This document shows, piece after piece, positions 49,273 to 57,372 of a stretch of 64,000 nucleotides of DNA. The DNA comes from Streptomyces griseicoloratus (GTDB taxonomy: Bacteria > Actinomycetota > Actinomycetes > Streptomycetales > Streptomycetaceae). The translations under genes and the position numbers were made by a program. The stretch covers positions 62,001 to 126,000 of the forward strand of contig NZ_JACVQF010000182.1 in the NCBI RefSeq assembly GCF_014534645.1. Direction: 5' to 3'. Position 1 is the first letter of the stretch. Each line of letters opens with the position of its first letter. The notes below the pieces were generated by a model. It had not been told where the DNA came from. It saw only the letters and a program-made list of their open reading frames with translations, and ran no database searches.

Positions 49273-50034
49273 TCACAGGACCTTGGAGAGGAACGCCCGG
49301 GTGCGCTCGTGCTGCGGGCGGTCCAGTACGTCACCGGGCGGCCCCTGCTCGACGATCCGCCCGTCGTCCATGAACACCACCGTGTCGGCGACCTCGCGGG
49401 CGAAGCCGATCTCGTGCGTGACGACGATCATGGTGGTGCCCTGCCGGGCCAGGTCCCTGATGACGTCCAGGACCTCGCCGACCAGTTCGGGGTCGAGCGC
49501 GGAGGTCGGCTCGTCGAAGAGCAGCACCCTCGGCTCCAGCGCGAGTGCCCGCGCGATGGCGACCCGTTGCCGCTGCCCGCCGGACAACTGCCCGGGGTAG
49601 GCGCCTGCCTTGTCGGCGAGGCCCACCCTCTCCAGCAGCCGGCGCGCCGCCTCGGCGGCCGCGCGGCGGGGACGTCCGAGCACGGAGACCGGTGCCTCGG
49701 TGATGTTCTCCAGCACGGTCAGGTGCGGGAAGAGATGGAAGTTCTGGAAGACGAAGCCGATCCGCGTGCGCTGCCTGAGCACCTCGCGCTCGGGCAGTTC
49801 GCGCAGCCGGTCGCCGGACCGCCGGTAGCCGATCAGCTCGCCGTCCACGCTGATCGTGCCCCGGTCGACCTTCTCCAGGTGGTTGACGGTGCGCAGCAGC
49901 GTCGACTTGCCGGAGCCGGAGGGGCCGAGGATCACGGTGACCTCGCCGGTGCGCACGGCGAGGTCGATGCCCTTGAGCACCTGGAGCGGACCGAAGGACT
50001 TGTGCACGGACCTGATGTCGACCATGACGCTCAT
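49273..50034 (-). CDS. Polar amino acid-type ABC transporter ATP-binding protein
   Basis: A 253-residue ABC ATPase of the polar amino acid uptake (GlnQ/TcyN) type. Walker [10 protein letters not shown] (about residue 37), the Q-loop [18 protein letters not shown], the signature [15 protein letters not shown], Walker [14 protein letters not shown] and the switch His in VVTHE are all present. Its ATG overlaps the TGA of the FAD-binding gene by one base (TGATG). With the permease at 51814 and the divergent binding protein at 53064 it forms one importer. The subfamily includes cystine transporters, which fits the leader peptide. Confidence 0.95.
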   Translation of the reverse strand: MSVMVDIRSVHKSFGPLQVLKGIDLAVRTGEVTVILGPSGSGKSTLLRTVNHLEKVDRGTISVDGELIGYRRSGDRLRELPEREVLRQRTRIGFVFQNFHLFPHLTVLENITEAPVSVLGRPRRAAAEAARRLLERVGLADKAGAYPGQLSGGQRQRVAIARALALEPRVLLFDEPTSALDPELVGEVLDVIRDLARQGTTMIVVTHEIGFAREVADTVVFMDDGRIVEQGPPGDVLDRPQHERTRAFLSKVL

Positions 50035-51817
50035 CACGAGGACTCCTTGAGAAGTTGACGCCGGGCCGCCGCGGGGGCCTTCGGCGGCCCCAGGAACGCC
50101 AGCGCGGCCCGGGCGGTGGCGTCGTTCTGCCGGAACGCCGGTCCGCCGGTGCGGGGCCGGGTGAACGCGCCGGATCCGCGCGCGTCGGTGTGCGGCCCGA
50201 GCGCGAACCGCCGCGGGTGCGGCCGGCCGGCCCGGTCCAGCACCCGTCCGTCGGCCCGGTCCACGGCCAGCAGCCCGTCCGGGGTCGCGGCGGCCCCGTC
50301 GGCGTGCAGCGAGCGCAGCAGCGGGTCGCGGGCCCGCTCTACGGTGGGATGCGGCAGCCGCGCCTCGACCAGCGCCCGGGCCTCGACGACGGCACCGGGC
50401 ACGGTGGCACCGGCGGCCCGGAAGACCCCGTCGGCGGCGCCGACCGTCATGCCGGCGCCCAGGAAGCGCAGGACGCCCGCCCGGGACAGCGCGAGCATCT
50501 GCCGCAGCCGGGGGCCGGGCGGGCCGGACGCCAGGTGGCTGAAGAAGCCGTGCCACCAGGGGCCGATGTCGCCGAGCCGGACGAGCTGCCCGTAGACGGA
50601 GAGCAGGGCGAGGAAGACCGCCAGGTCGGGGCTGTGCTCCGGGTCGTGACGGCGTCTGAGGTCGTCCTCGATGTACCGGCGCAGCCCGGCCTGCAGCTCC
50701 TCGGGGGAGCCGTACCTCACCCCGTCCAGCGGGCGGTCGAGCGCGGCGAGGTCGAGCCGGTCGGCGGGGTCGGGCACGGCGGAGGCGACGAGGGCGGCGC
50801 GCTCGGCCGGGCCGGCGGCCGCGTACTGCTCCTCGAAGGCGGCCCAGGCGCCGGACACCCGCTCGGGGTGGGCGGTGAACAGCCGGTGGTAGTGGGCGAA
50901 GCCCAGCTCCTTCTCCACCAGCGGCCACACGTCCCGGCGGAAGTCGAAGCCGTCCGGCCGGGCGAGCAGCGCGTCGGTCTCGGCGGGCCCGAGGAACCTC
51001 GGCAGCGGTGGCCGGACGCCGGTGAGGCCGTAGCCGATCTTGGAGTGGTACGGCACCCCGCGCCGCGAGCCGACGTACAGCACCGGCTCCCGCCCGGACG
51101 GGACGTATGCGTCCCCTTCGTACCGTCCGCCCCTGCCCTCGGTCAGCAGCACCATCAGGTCGACGAAGGCCAGCCCGAATCCGCGCACGAGGACCGGTTC
51201 CCCGGGGCGCAGCGCGGACAGGTCGCTGTCGGCCGTGAAGTCCGGCGGGAGGTGGACCAGGCCGTGGGCGCGGGCATACGCCGACAGCTCCCGTTGCTCC
51301 TCGTCGGGTTCGGCGTCGAGGTGGCCGAGGGTGAGGACGACCAGGTCGGCGAGGAGGGGAAGGGTCCGGCCCTCCAGCCACACCCGCTGGCGGCCTCGCG
51401 CGGGCCGTCGACCCGCACCGCACGCCTCGGGTGGTGGTGGACGGTGGTGCCGGGGGGCAGGCCGGCCACGGCACGCTCGTACACCCAGCGCAGGTACGCG
51501 CCCTGGACCCGGCGGCCGGCGAAGGTGCGGCCGTCCAGGCCCGCCCATTCGTGCAGGGTGGGGCCCGGCCGTACGGGTCCGGCCATCTCCACCGTCTCGT
51601 CGGTGAACATGGTGACGTCCTCGGCGTGCGAGTTCATCCACAGCAGCGGGGACTGCCGCTCGCGCCAGATGCGCCCGGCGCCCGGCGGGTGCGGGTCGAC
51701 GAGGTGGATGTCGAGGCCGGAACCGGCGTACAGCTCCGGCGCGTTGGCGGCGATGCGCTCCAGCAGTCCCGTGCCCCGCGGTCCGGCGCCGACGATGACC
51801 AGGGAGTGCCGGGTCAT
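50034..51817 (-). pseudogene. FAD/NAD(P)-binding protein gene with one-base frameshift
   Basis: The intact form would be an about 594-residue protein of the NAD_binding_9/FAD-NAD(P) type. The first part starts MTRHSLVIVGAGPRGTGLLE with the dinucleotide motif G-x-G-x-x-G and runs in one frame to DGPREA near 51397. The next conserved segment [19 protein letters not shown] is in another frame, and only two bases (51393-51394) lie between the last good codon of the first frame and the first of the second. So one base is missing (or two are extra). The rest to the stop is intact and strongly biased. Either a real inactivating change or a sequencing error; the ATGA overlap with the permease gene shows the gene belonged to the operon. 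Confidence 0.8.
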
Positions 51818-52671
51818 CGGGTGCGCTCCGTGCCGCGCGCGTAGTGCTTCTCGACGTAGTACTGGCCGACGCCGAGCAGCGAGGTGACGACGGTGTACCA
51901 GACGGTGGCCACCATCAGCAGCGGGATGACCTGGTAGGTGCGGTGGTAGACGAGCTGCACCGAGTACAGCAGGTCCTGGACGGCGATGACGCTGACGATG
52001 GAGGTGCCCTTGAGGGTGCCGATCAGCATGTTGCCGGCGGGCGGCACGATGGAGCGCATGGCCTGCGGCAGGACGATCCGCCACCAGCGGCGCCGGCGGC
52101 TCAGGCCGAGCGCCTGCGCGGCCTCGATCTGCCCGCGGTCGACGGACAGGATGCCGCCGCGCACCACCTCGGCGGCGTAGGCGGCCTCGTGCAGGGTCAG
52201 ACCGATGATCGCGACGGTGACCGGGCCGAGCAGGTCGACGGTCTTCACGCCGAAGATCTGCGGGTACAGGGCGCCGATGTTGAACCACAGCAGGAGCTGC
52301 ACCAGGATCGGGATGGAGCGGAACAGCCACACGTAGCCCCAGCTCACCGCGCGCAGCACGGGGTTGGCGGAGAGGCGGAACGCGGCGAGCAGCGTGCCCA
52401 GGGCGAAGCCCAGGACCATGACGACGGCGGTCAGCCAGAGGGTGAGCCACAGTCCGCGCAGGACGGCGGTGGAGGTGAAGTAGTCGGCGACGACTCCCCA
52501 CTGGAAGGCGTCGTTGCGCAGGACGGAGTTGGCTGCCAGGGCGAGCAGGAGGAGGACCGCGGCCGCGGCGGTCCACTGGCCGAAGCGGCGTTGCGGGACG
52601 ATCCGCGGCGTGCCGGCCTTGTCCGGGGTCTCCGGGACGGCGGCATGCTGGGCGAGGGTGTCGGAGGACAT
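51814..52671 (-). CDS. Polar amino acid-type ABC transporter permease
   Basis: A 285-residue permease of the His/Glu/Gln/Arg/opine family. After a hydrophilic N-terminus of about 30 residues there are five to six helices, with the EAA loop near residue 180 (EAAQALGLSRRRRWWRIVLPQA) for contact with the ATPase. The ATG at 52671 (MSSDTLAQ) is chosen; one 18 bases further upstream is possible. It is the first gene of the five-gene operon and is divergent from the leader peptide and binding-protein gene, with shared promoter space of about 185 bases. The single permease gene suggests a homodimer. Confidence 0.93.
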   Translation of the reverse strand: MSSDTLAQHAAVPETPDKAGTPRIVPQRRFGQWTAAAAVLLLLALAANSVLRNDAFQWGVVADYFTSTAVLRGLWLTLWLTAVVMVLGFALGTLLAAFRLSANPVLRAVSWGYVWLFRSIPILVQLLLWFNIGALYPQIFGVKTVDLLGPVTVAIIGLTLHEAAYAAEVVRGGILSVDRGQIEAAQALGLSRRRRWWRIVLPQAMRSIVPPAGNMLIGTLKGTSIVSVIAVQDLLYSVQLVYHRTYQVIPLLMVATVWYTVVTSLLGVGQYYVEKHYARGTERTR

Positions 52672-52856
52672 GCGAAGGCTCCGTGACATCGGGTCAGTCG
52701 GACACGGTGGGTGGTGCCTTCACACGGCCGAGCCCCTCAGCAGGGCCGTGCGCCGAGAGTACGGGGCCGTTTCGGTCCGTTGTCAAGGCTGTCCACACTG
52801 TGAGCTGCTTGTCTCAAGTCGTTGACGCGGAACCGGATGCCTGTTCCACTTGGCCC

Positions 52857-52928
52857 ATGCATCCGCAGCAGTGGCTGGTCACGCGCTCCCACATCGACTT
52901 CGGTCGCGTGTGGTCCTCTTCCTGTTGA
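52857..52928 (+). CDS. Cys-terminated leader peptide (23 aa), sulfur-type
   Basis: A 23-codon frame ATG to TGA that encodes R-S-H-I-D-F-G-R in its middle and ends with three Ser and one Cys. It fits the short peptides found upstream of sulfur and cyst(e)ine transport genes in Streptomyces, where the pattern R-x-H-[VI]-D-[LF]-x-R and a terminal Cys recur. These are thought to sense cysteine supply by ribosome stalling at the Cys codon. It lies 135 bases before the binding-protein gene in the same direction. The Cys codon is the last sense codon (TGT-TGA). It is the strongest pointer to sulfur for the whole cluster. Confidence 0.8.
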   Translation: MHPQQWLVTRSHIDFGRVWSSSC

Positions 52929-53063
52929 GCCGACCCTCCCTGCCTGCCCTGACCTCCTGACTCCGTCGGGGCCTCTTCGGGTTTCGCCTCTCCCGTCCCG
53001 CCTTCACACGCACCGCTCCCCTCGCGCTGCCCTCATGCCTTCGCTCCCAGGAGACCGCTCACC
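52929..53063 (+). promoter_or_regulatory. C-rich leader after the Cys leader peptide, possible Rho-loading region
   Basis: The 135 bases between the leader-peptide stop and the binding-protein ATG are C/T-rich, with C about twice as frequent as G by eye, and contain no strong hairpin. A C-over-G stretch without structure is what Rho-loading sites look like. If ribosomes do not stall at the leader Cys codon, Rho could end transcription here. Inference only. Confidence 0.35.
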
Positions 53064-54017
53064 ATGCGTACGCCCACGCGCGCCCGAAAAAGACTCTTCG
53101 CCCCCTTTGCCCTGATCACCTCGGCGGCCCTGCTGCTCACCGCGTGCGGCTCCGGCGATCCCGCCGCGGACGTCGCGGGCGCGGCGGCCGGCTCCGACGC
53201 GCTCCCCACCACCGACGTCGTCTCCGGCGTCGGACGGAACGCGGCCGCCGCGAAGCTGCTGCCGCCCGGCACCGAGGAACTCACCCTCGCCGTCAGCGTC
53301 GGCGGCTCTCCGCCGGGTACCACCTACCTGCCCGACGGCAGGACGCTGACCGGCCAGGACGTCGACTTCGCCGACGCCGTCGCCAAGGCGCTCGACATCC
53401 GGCTGACCACGGAGAAGGCCTCCTTCGAGGCGATCCTGCCCGCCCTGGGCAGCGGCAAGTACGACGTCGGCGCCGGCAACTTCGGCGTGACCGAGGAACG
53501 CCGCAGGACCATCGACTTCGTCACCTACATCAACGACGGCCAGGGCTTCGCGGCCCGCGAGGACAGCGAGCTGTCGAAGGTCACCGACCTCACGCAGCTG
53601 TGCGGGCTGAACGTGGCGACCGGCGCCGGAACCACCTTCGAGGCCACGCTGGAGGAGAACGCGCACCTGTGCGCGGACGCCGGGAAGAAGCCGTACGAGG
53701 TGCAGACCTACAGCGAGCCCGGCGCACTCTGGTCCTCCCTCCAGCAGGGCCGCAGCGACGTCGTGATGTCCACCATCAACGGGCTGCGCTACGCGGTCGC
53801 CCACCAGCAGGGCCTGAAGTTCCTCAACGAGTTCCGCCGCCTGGACGTCGGCTTCGCCCTCAAGAAGGGCTCGAAGCTGGCGCCCGCCCTCCAGGCCGCG
53901 GTGAACGGGCTCATCGCCGATGGGACGTACGACAGGATCCTGCGGAAGTGGGGGACCACGGACTCCGCGATCGCGAAGTCCGAGATCTCACCTCCGGAGC
54001 TGAAGGACGGCAACTGA
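53064..54017 (+). CDS. ABC transporter substrate-binding lipoprotein, polar amino acid type
   Basis: A 317-residue solute-binding protein of the SBP_bac_3 family. The lipobox LLTAC puts the lipidated Cys at residue 28. The mature domain has the family strand TYLPDGRTLTGQDVDFADAVAKAL, followed by LPALGSGKYDVGAGNFGVTEERRRTIDF. These bind polar amino acids, cystine or opines. It is divergent from the permease-ATPase operon, and the 23-residue Cys leader peptide precedes it on its own transcript. The best guess is cystine or another sulfur compound, by leader and subfamily. Confidence 0.93.
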   Translation: MRTPTRARKRLFAPFALITSAALLLTACGSGDPAADVAGAAAGSDALPTTDVVSGVGRNAAAAKLLPPGTEELTLAVSVGGSPPGTTYLPDGRTLTGQDVDFADAVAKALDIRLTTEKASFEAILPALGSGKYDVGAGNFGVTEERRRTIDFVTYINDGQGFAAREDSELSKVTDLTQLCGLNVATGAGTTFEATLEENAHLCADAGKKPYEVQTYSEPGALWSSLQQGRSDVVMSTINGLRYAVAHQQGLKFLNEFRRLDVGFALKKGSKLAPALQAAVNGLIADGTYDRILRKWGTTDSAIAKSEISPPELKDGN

Positions 54018-54040
54018 GGTCCTGCCGGACCGGCGCGGTC

Positions 54041-55219
54041 TCAGCTGCAGCCGCAGTCGCAGCCGTCGCACCCGCACCCGTCCTCTCCGCAGCAGTTGCT
54101 GCAGCAGTCGCAGCAACTGCAGCAGCCGTCGCACCCGCTGCAGTCGCAGTTGGCGCACTGGCCCTCCTTGCGCTCCCCGGTCCAGGGGTCGGAGTACGTG
54201 CCGCAGCACAGCTGGCACGTGCAGGCCAGCCCGAGCCACACGGCGCAGCCCGCGAGCAGTCCGCGCCGGTTGCGGCGCGGCGGCTCGGGCGGCATCGGCG
54301 CACCGGGTCCGCCCGGAGCGCCGGGCGGCGCGTACGGTCCGGCGCCGTGCGCGCAGGAGGGGGTGCCGAAGGCGCGGTCGACGGAAGTGCGCAGCTCGTG
54401 CACGAGCAGCCGGTGAGCCAGCCTGCCGTCGGTGAACTCCACCTCGCGCAGCGCGAGCCGCACCCCGTGCACGGCGTCGTCCGCCAGCCGCCGGGCCTCC
54501 GTGAGGGAGGTACCGGTGGCGGTGAGCGGGTTCCAGGCGCCTGACGCTGCGTCAGTCTCCAGGTCCTCCACGGCGTCCAGGAGGTGGGCGAGCCGGCCGA
54601 AGAGGCGTCCCGCCTCGGCGAGCGGTGCGGCGTTGTGCGGCCGGCCGGCGAGGTGCGCGGTGTGCGCGAAGGCGGCGGCGGTGGCCGTCTCGGTGGGCTC
54701 GGTGACGACGAGCACCGGCGTCCCCGGCCCGGCGAGCGCCTCGATGCCGGACTGCCGGTCCACGGCGTCCACCAGGACGGCGGTGTCGAACCCGACGGCC
54801 GTCCCGGCCCGGGCCCCGGCCGCGTCCCAGCCGGCGGCGACCCGGCGGGCCGCACGCGCCACCGGCCTGCGGGCCAGCAGCCCGTCCCCGTCGACGACGT
54901 GGTCGCGGACCTTCGCCGAGGCCAGCACCAGGGACACGGCCGCCGCGAGCCGCGCACCCTCGCCGTGGGCGACGGACGCGGTGCGCATCCCGCGCAGCGG
55001 GCAGGGGCCCGCCGTGCGCCGACCGGCACCGGCGCCGTCGGGTCCGGACTGAGCCTCCGTCAACACCGATATGAGCAGCCCGTCATAGTTCGTCACGAGC
55101 CGAGCGAACTGGCCGTGGTCCCCGCGCAACGCGAGGCACAGCCCGCACAGATGCGCCATCCACTGGCTCGTGAGACGCTCTCCGAGCCGGTGCCGGCAAG
55201 GCCTGACGATTCCGAACAC
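54041..55219 (-). CDS. DUF5685 protein with Cys-rich C-terminal tail
   Basis: A 392-residue protein that I place in DUF5685. The N-terminal part (FGIVRPCRHRLG, HLCGLCLALRGDHG) has conserved Cys 8, 25 and 28 like a metal site, and the middle is Ala-rich helical. After a Pro/Gly linker (about residues 300-325) comes a hydrophobic stretch with WLGLACTCQLCC. The last 60 residues then carry 21 Cys, with repeated CC, CDC and CGC units. It has no signal peptide. The start is the GTG at 55219, after GGGGGAG. It is divergent from the SepF gene, with 290 bases in between. The tail could bind metals or clusters, but the function is unknown. Confidence 0.8.
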   Translation of the reverse strand: MFGIVRPCRHRLGERLTSQWMAHLCGLCLALRGDHGQFARLVTNYDGLLISVLTEAQSGPDGAGAGRRTAGPCPLRGMRTASVAHGEGARLAAAVSLVLASAKVRDHVVDGDGLLARRPVARAARRVAAGWDAAGARAGTAVGFDTAVLVDAVDRQSGIEALAGPGTPVLVVTEPTETATAAAFAHTAHLAGRPHNAAPLAEAGRLFGRLAHLLDAVEDLETDAASGAWNPLTATGTSLTEARRLADDAVHGVRLALREVEFTDGRLAHRLLVHELRTSVDRAFGTPSCAHGAGPYAPPGAPGGPGAPMPPEPPRRNRRGLLAGCAVWLGLACTCQLCCGTYSDPWTGERKEGQCANCDCSGCDGCCSCCDCCSNCCGEDGCGCDGCDCGCS

Positions 55220-55509
55220 GACACTCCCCCGTGGTTCGTACGACGCTTGAGCTGCGGCATCGTACCGGCCGACGCGTTCACCCGTACGCCTCGTCCCTCA
55301 CCCGTCCGCCGGGAAGAATCATATTTCACTCACAGTCAGCAGCCGTTTGAGTAAGGACCCTTGGGACACACGGACTCTCGACGGATCCGCTGTGCACCAG
55401 TACCGTCACAAACCCCCCGCGCGGCGTCTGTTCACTTGGCGCGATGTCCGCATCATGGATGACCATAGGGATGCGGAAAGCACGAAAGACCGCTTGAGAG
55501 GAGGCGTCC

Positions 55510-55947
55510 ATGGGATCGGTACGCAAGGCGAGTGCGTGGCTCGGCCTCGTCGACGACAACGATGACGAGCGCTACTACGACGACGACTACGCCGAGGGGA
55601 ACGACTCCGGCGACGCCTGGGTCACGGACCCCCGGGTCAAGGTGGCCGCGGACTCGGCCGAGGACAAGGGCCGCCGCATCGCCACGGTCACCCCGGACAG
55701 CTTCCGGGACGCGCGTGCCATCGGCGAGCTGTTCCGGGAGGGGGTCCCGGTCATCGTGAACCTGACGGCGATGGAGCCCGGCGACGCCAAGCGTGTGGTC
55801 GACTTCGCGGCCGGGCTGATCTTCGGCCTGCGGGGTTCGATCGAGCGGGTGTCGACCCGCGTGTTCCTGCTGAGCCCGTCCGACACGCAGGTCATCAGCG
55901 GCGAGTCGGCCGCGCACCGGTCGGACGGATTCTTCAACCAGAGCTGA
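55510..55947 (+). CDS. Cell division protein SepF paralogue
   Basis: A 145-residue SepF-family protein. The acidic N-terminal part with a short amphipathic start ([14 protein letters not shown]) is followed by the SepF domain with [28 protein letters not shown] and [31 protein letters not shown]. SepF anchors FtsZ to the membrane. Streptomyces keep several SepF paralogues; this one lies outside the dcw cluster, and by recall corresponds to SCO1749. It has a strong ribosome site (AGAGGAGG) and its own terminator. It stands next to the Cys-tailed DUF5685 gene. Confidence 0.93.
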   Translation: MGSVRKASAWLGLVDDNDDERYYDDDYAEGNDSGDAWVTDPRVKVAADSAEDKGRRIATVTPDSFRDARAIGELFREGVPVIVNLTAMEPGDAKRVVDFAAGLIFGLRGSIERVSTRVFLLSPSDTQVISGESAAHRSDGFFNQS

Positions 55948-55974
55948 GGCAGGGCCGCGCACGCCGGCCCTGCC
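55948..55974. terminator. Hairpin terminator between sepF paralogue and acyl-CoA dehydrogenase
   Basis: A 10-bp stem GGCAGGGCCG/CGGCCCTGCC with a 7-base loop lies directly after the SepF stop and before the convergent dehydrogenase stop at 55987. Confidence 0.75.
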
Positions 55975-55986
55975 CCTCTCGCCGGT

Positions 55987-57180
55987 TCACCGGAAGGCGT
56001 CGATCCCGGTGAGCGCCTTGCCCAGCACGAGCTGGTGCATCTCGACGGTGCCCTCGTAGGTGAGCACCGATTCCAGGTTCGTCGCATGCCGCATCACGGG
56101 GTACTCCAGCGAGATCCCGTTGGCGCCGAGGATCGTCCGGGCCGTGCGGCAGATGTCGATGGCCTCGCGCACGTTGTTGAGCTTGCCGAAGCTGACCTGC
56201 TCGGGACGCAGGCGGCCGGCGTCCATGCGCCGCCCGAGGTGGTGGGCGAGCAGAATCCCCTTGTGCAGTTCGACCGCCATGTCGGCGAGCTTGGCCTGGG
56301 TCAGCTGGAAGCCGCCGATGGGCCGCCCGAACTGCTCCCGCGACTTCGCGTACTCCACGGCCGCCTCGAAGCAGCTGCGGGCCGCGCCCATCGCGCCCCA
56401 GACGATGCCGTAGCGGGCGTGGGTGAGACAGCTGAGCGGTCCGCGCAGACCGGCCGCCTCCGGCAGCACGGCGTCGGCGGGCAGCCGTACGTCGTCCAGG
56501 ACCAGCTCGCTGGTGACGGAGGCGCGCAGGGACCACTTGTGCCTGATCTCGGGCGCGGAGAAACCGGGGGTGCCGGCCGGTACGACGAACCCGCGGATGC
56601 CGTCCTCGGTCCGCGCCCAGACGACGGCGACGCCGGCCACCGAGCCGTTGGTGATCCACATCTTGCGTCCGTTGAGGACCCAGTCTCCCCCGGCGTCGCG
56701 CTTGGCGTGGGTGCGCATGCCCGCCGGGTCGGAGCCGTGGTCGGGCTCGGTCAGCCCGAAGCAGCCGATGACCTCGCCGGAGGCCATGCGCGGCAGCCAC
56801 GCCTGCTTCTGCTCCTCGCTGCCGAAGCGGTGGATGGCGTACATGGCGAGGGATCCCTGGACGGAGACCAGGGAGCGGATGCCCGAGTCGGCCGCCTCCA
56901 GCTCCAGACAGGCCAGCCCGTACTGCACCGCGCTCGCCCCGGCGCAGCCGTAGCCCTGCAGCGACATGCCGAGGGCACCGATGGCGCCGAGTTCCCGGGC
57001 GAGCTCCCGGACGCCGGGCAGCTCGCCCTTCTCGTACCAGTCGGCGACGTGCGGCAGCACGCGGTCCGCGGCCCAGTCCCGCACGGTGTCCCGGACCGCG
57101 AGGTCCTCCGGGTCCAGCAGGTCGTCGATGCCGAGGGGGTCGGCGGGATCGAACGGGGGCAACTTCGGGGACGCGGCCAT
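55987..57180 (-). CDS. Acyl-CoA dehydrogenase, glutaryl-CoA dehydrogenase-like
   Basis: A 397-residue acyl-CoA dehydrogenase. The N-terminal extension (PPFDPADPLGIDDLL, then DLAVRDTVRDW) and the final TYEGTVEMHQLVLGKALTGIDAF with its catalytic Glu are typical of the glutaryl-CoA dehydrogenase group. The FAD motif is CFGLTEPDHGSDPAGM. It should act on glutaryl-CoA (in lysine or tryptophan breakdown) or a related acyl-CoA. The start is the ATG at 57180 (MAASPKLP). The third copy of the AAACTAGC palindrome lies 20-38 bases upstream, so it is likely under the same regulator as the acyl-CoA and aldehyde dehydrogenases 46-51 kb away. Confidence 0.93.
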   Translation of the reverse strand: MAASPKLPPFDPADPLGIDDLLDPEDLAVRDTVRDWAADRVLPHVADWYEKGELPGVRELARELGAIGALGMSLQGYGCAGASAVQYGLACLELEAADSGIRSLVSVQGSLAMYAIHRFGSEEQKQAWLPRMASGEVIGCFGLTEPDHGSDPAGMRTHAKRDAGGDWVLNGRKMWITNGSVAGVAVVWARTEDGIRGFVVPAGTPGFSAPEIRHKWSLRASVTSELVLDDVRLPADAVLPEAAGLRGPLSCLTHARYGIVWGAMGAARSCFEAAVEYAKSREQFGRPIGGFQLTQAKLADMAVELHKGILLAHHLGRRMDAGRLRPEQVSFGKLNNVREAIDICRTARTILGANGISLEYPVMRHATNLESVLTYEGTVEMHQLVLGKALTGIDAFR

Positions 57181-57199
57181 GGAACCCTCCGGGACGTTA

Positions 57200-57218
57200 A
57201 AACTAGCATCGCTAGTCA
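57200..57218. promoter_or_regulatory. 19-bp palindromic operator before the second acyl-CoA dehydrogenase (shared motif, copy 3)
   Basis: AAACTAGC-ATC-GCTAGTCA; the inner 6 bases of each arm (ACTAGC/GCTAGT) are a perfect inverted repeat with a 3-base centre. It is 20-38 bases before the dehydrogenase ATG. Same pattern as 6170-6188 and 11221-11239. Confidence 0.7.
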
Positions 57219-57372
57219 CGGCTTCACGCCGACGTTACGACGCACCGCGCCGCACGTCCACCATGCTTTCCCGCCCGCGCACCGCAAGCAGCCGGCGGCG
57301 GCGCACCCGCGCGGGTGACGTCCACCTCGGCGAACGGTGAACGGGTGGTGCGCGGGTGGGAGACCCGTCCGC

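Noticed and set aside
51380-51400. Programmed frameshift in the FAD-binding gene
   Set aside because: No slippery heptamer or following stem could be recognised; a simple one-base loss is the easier explanation.
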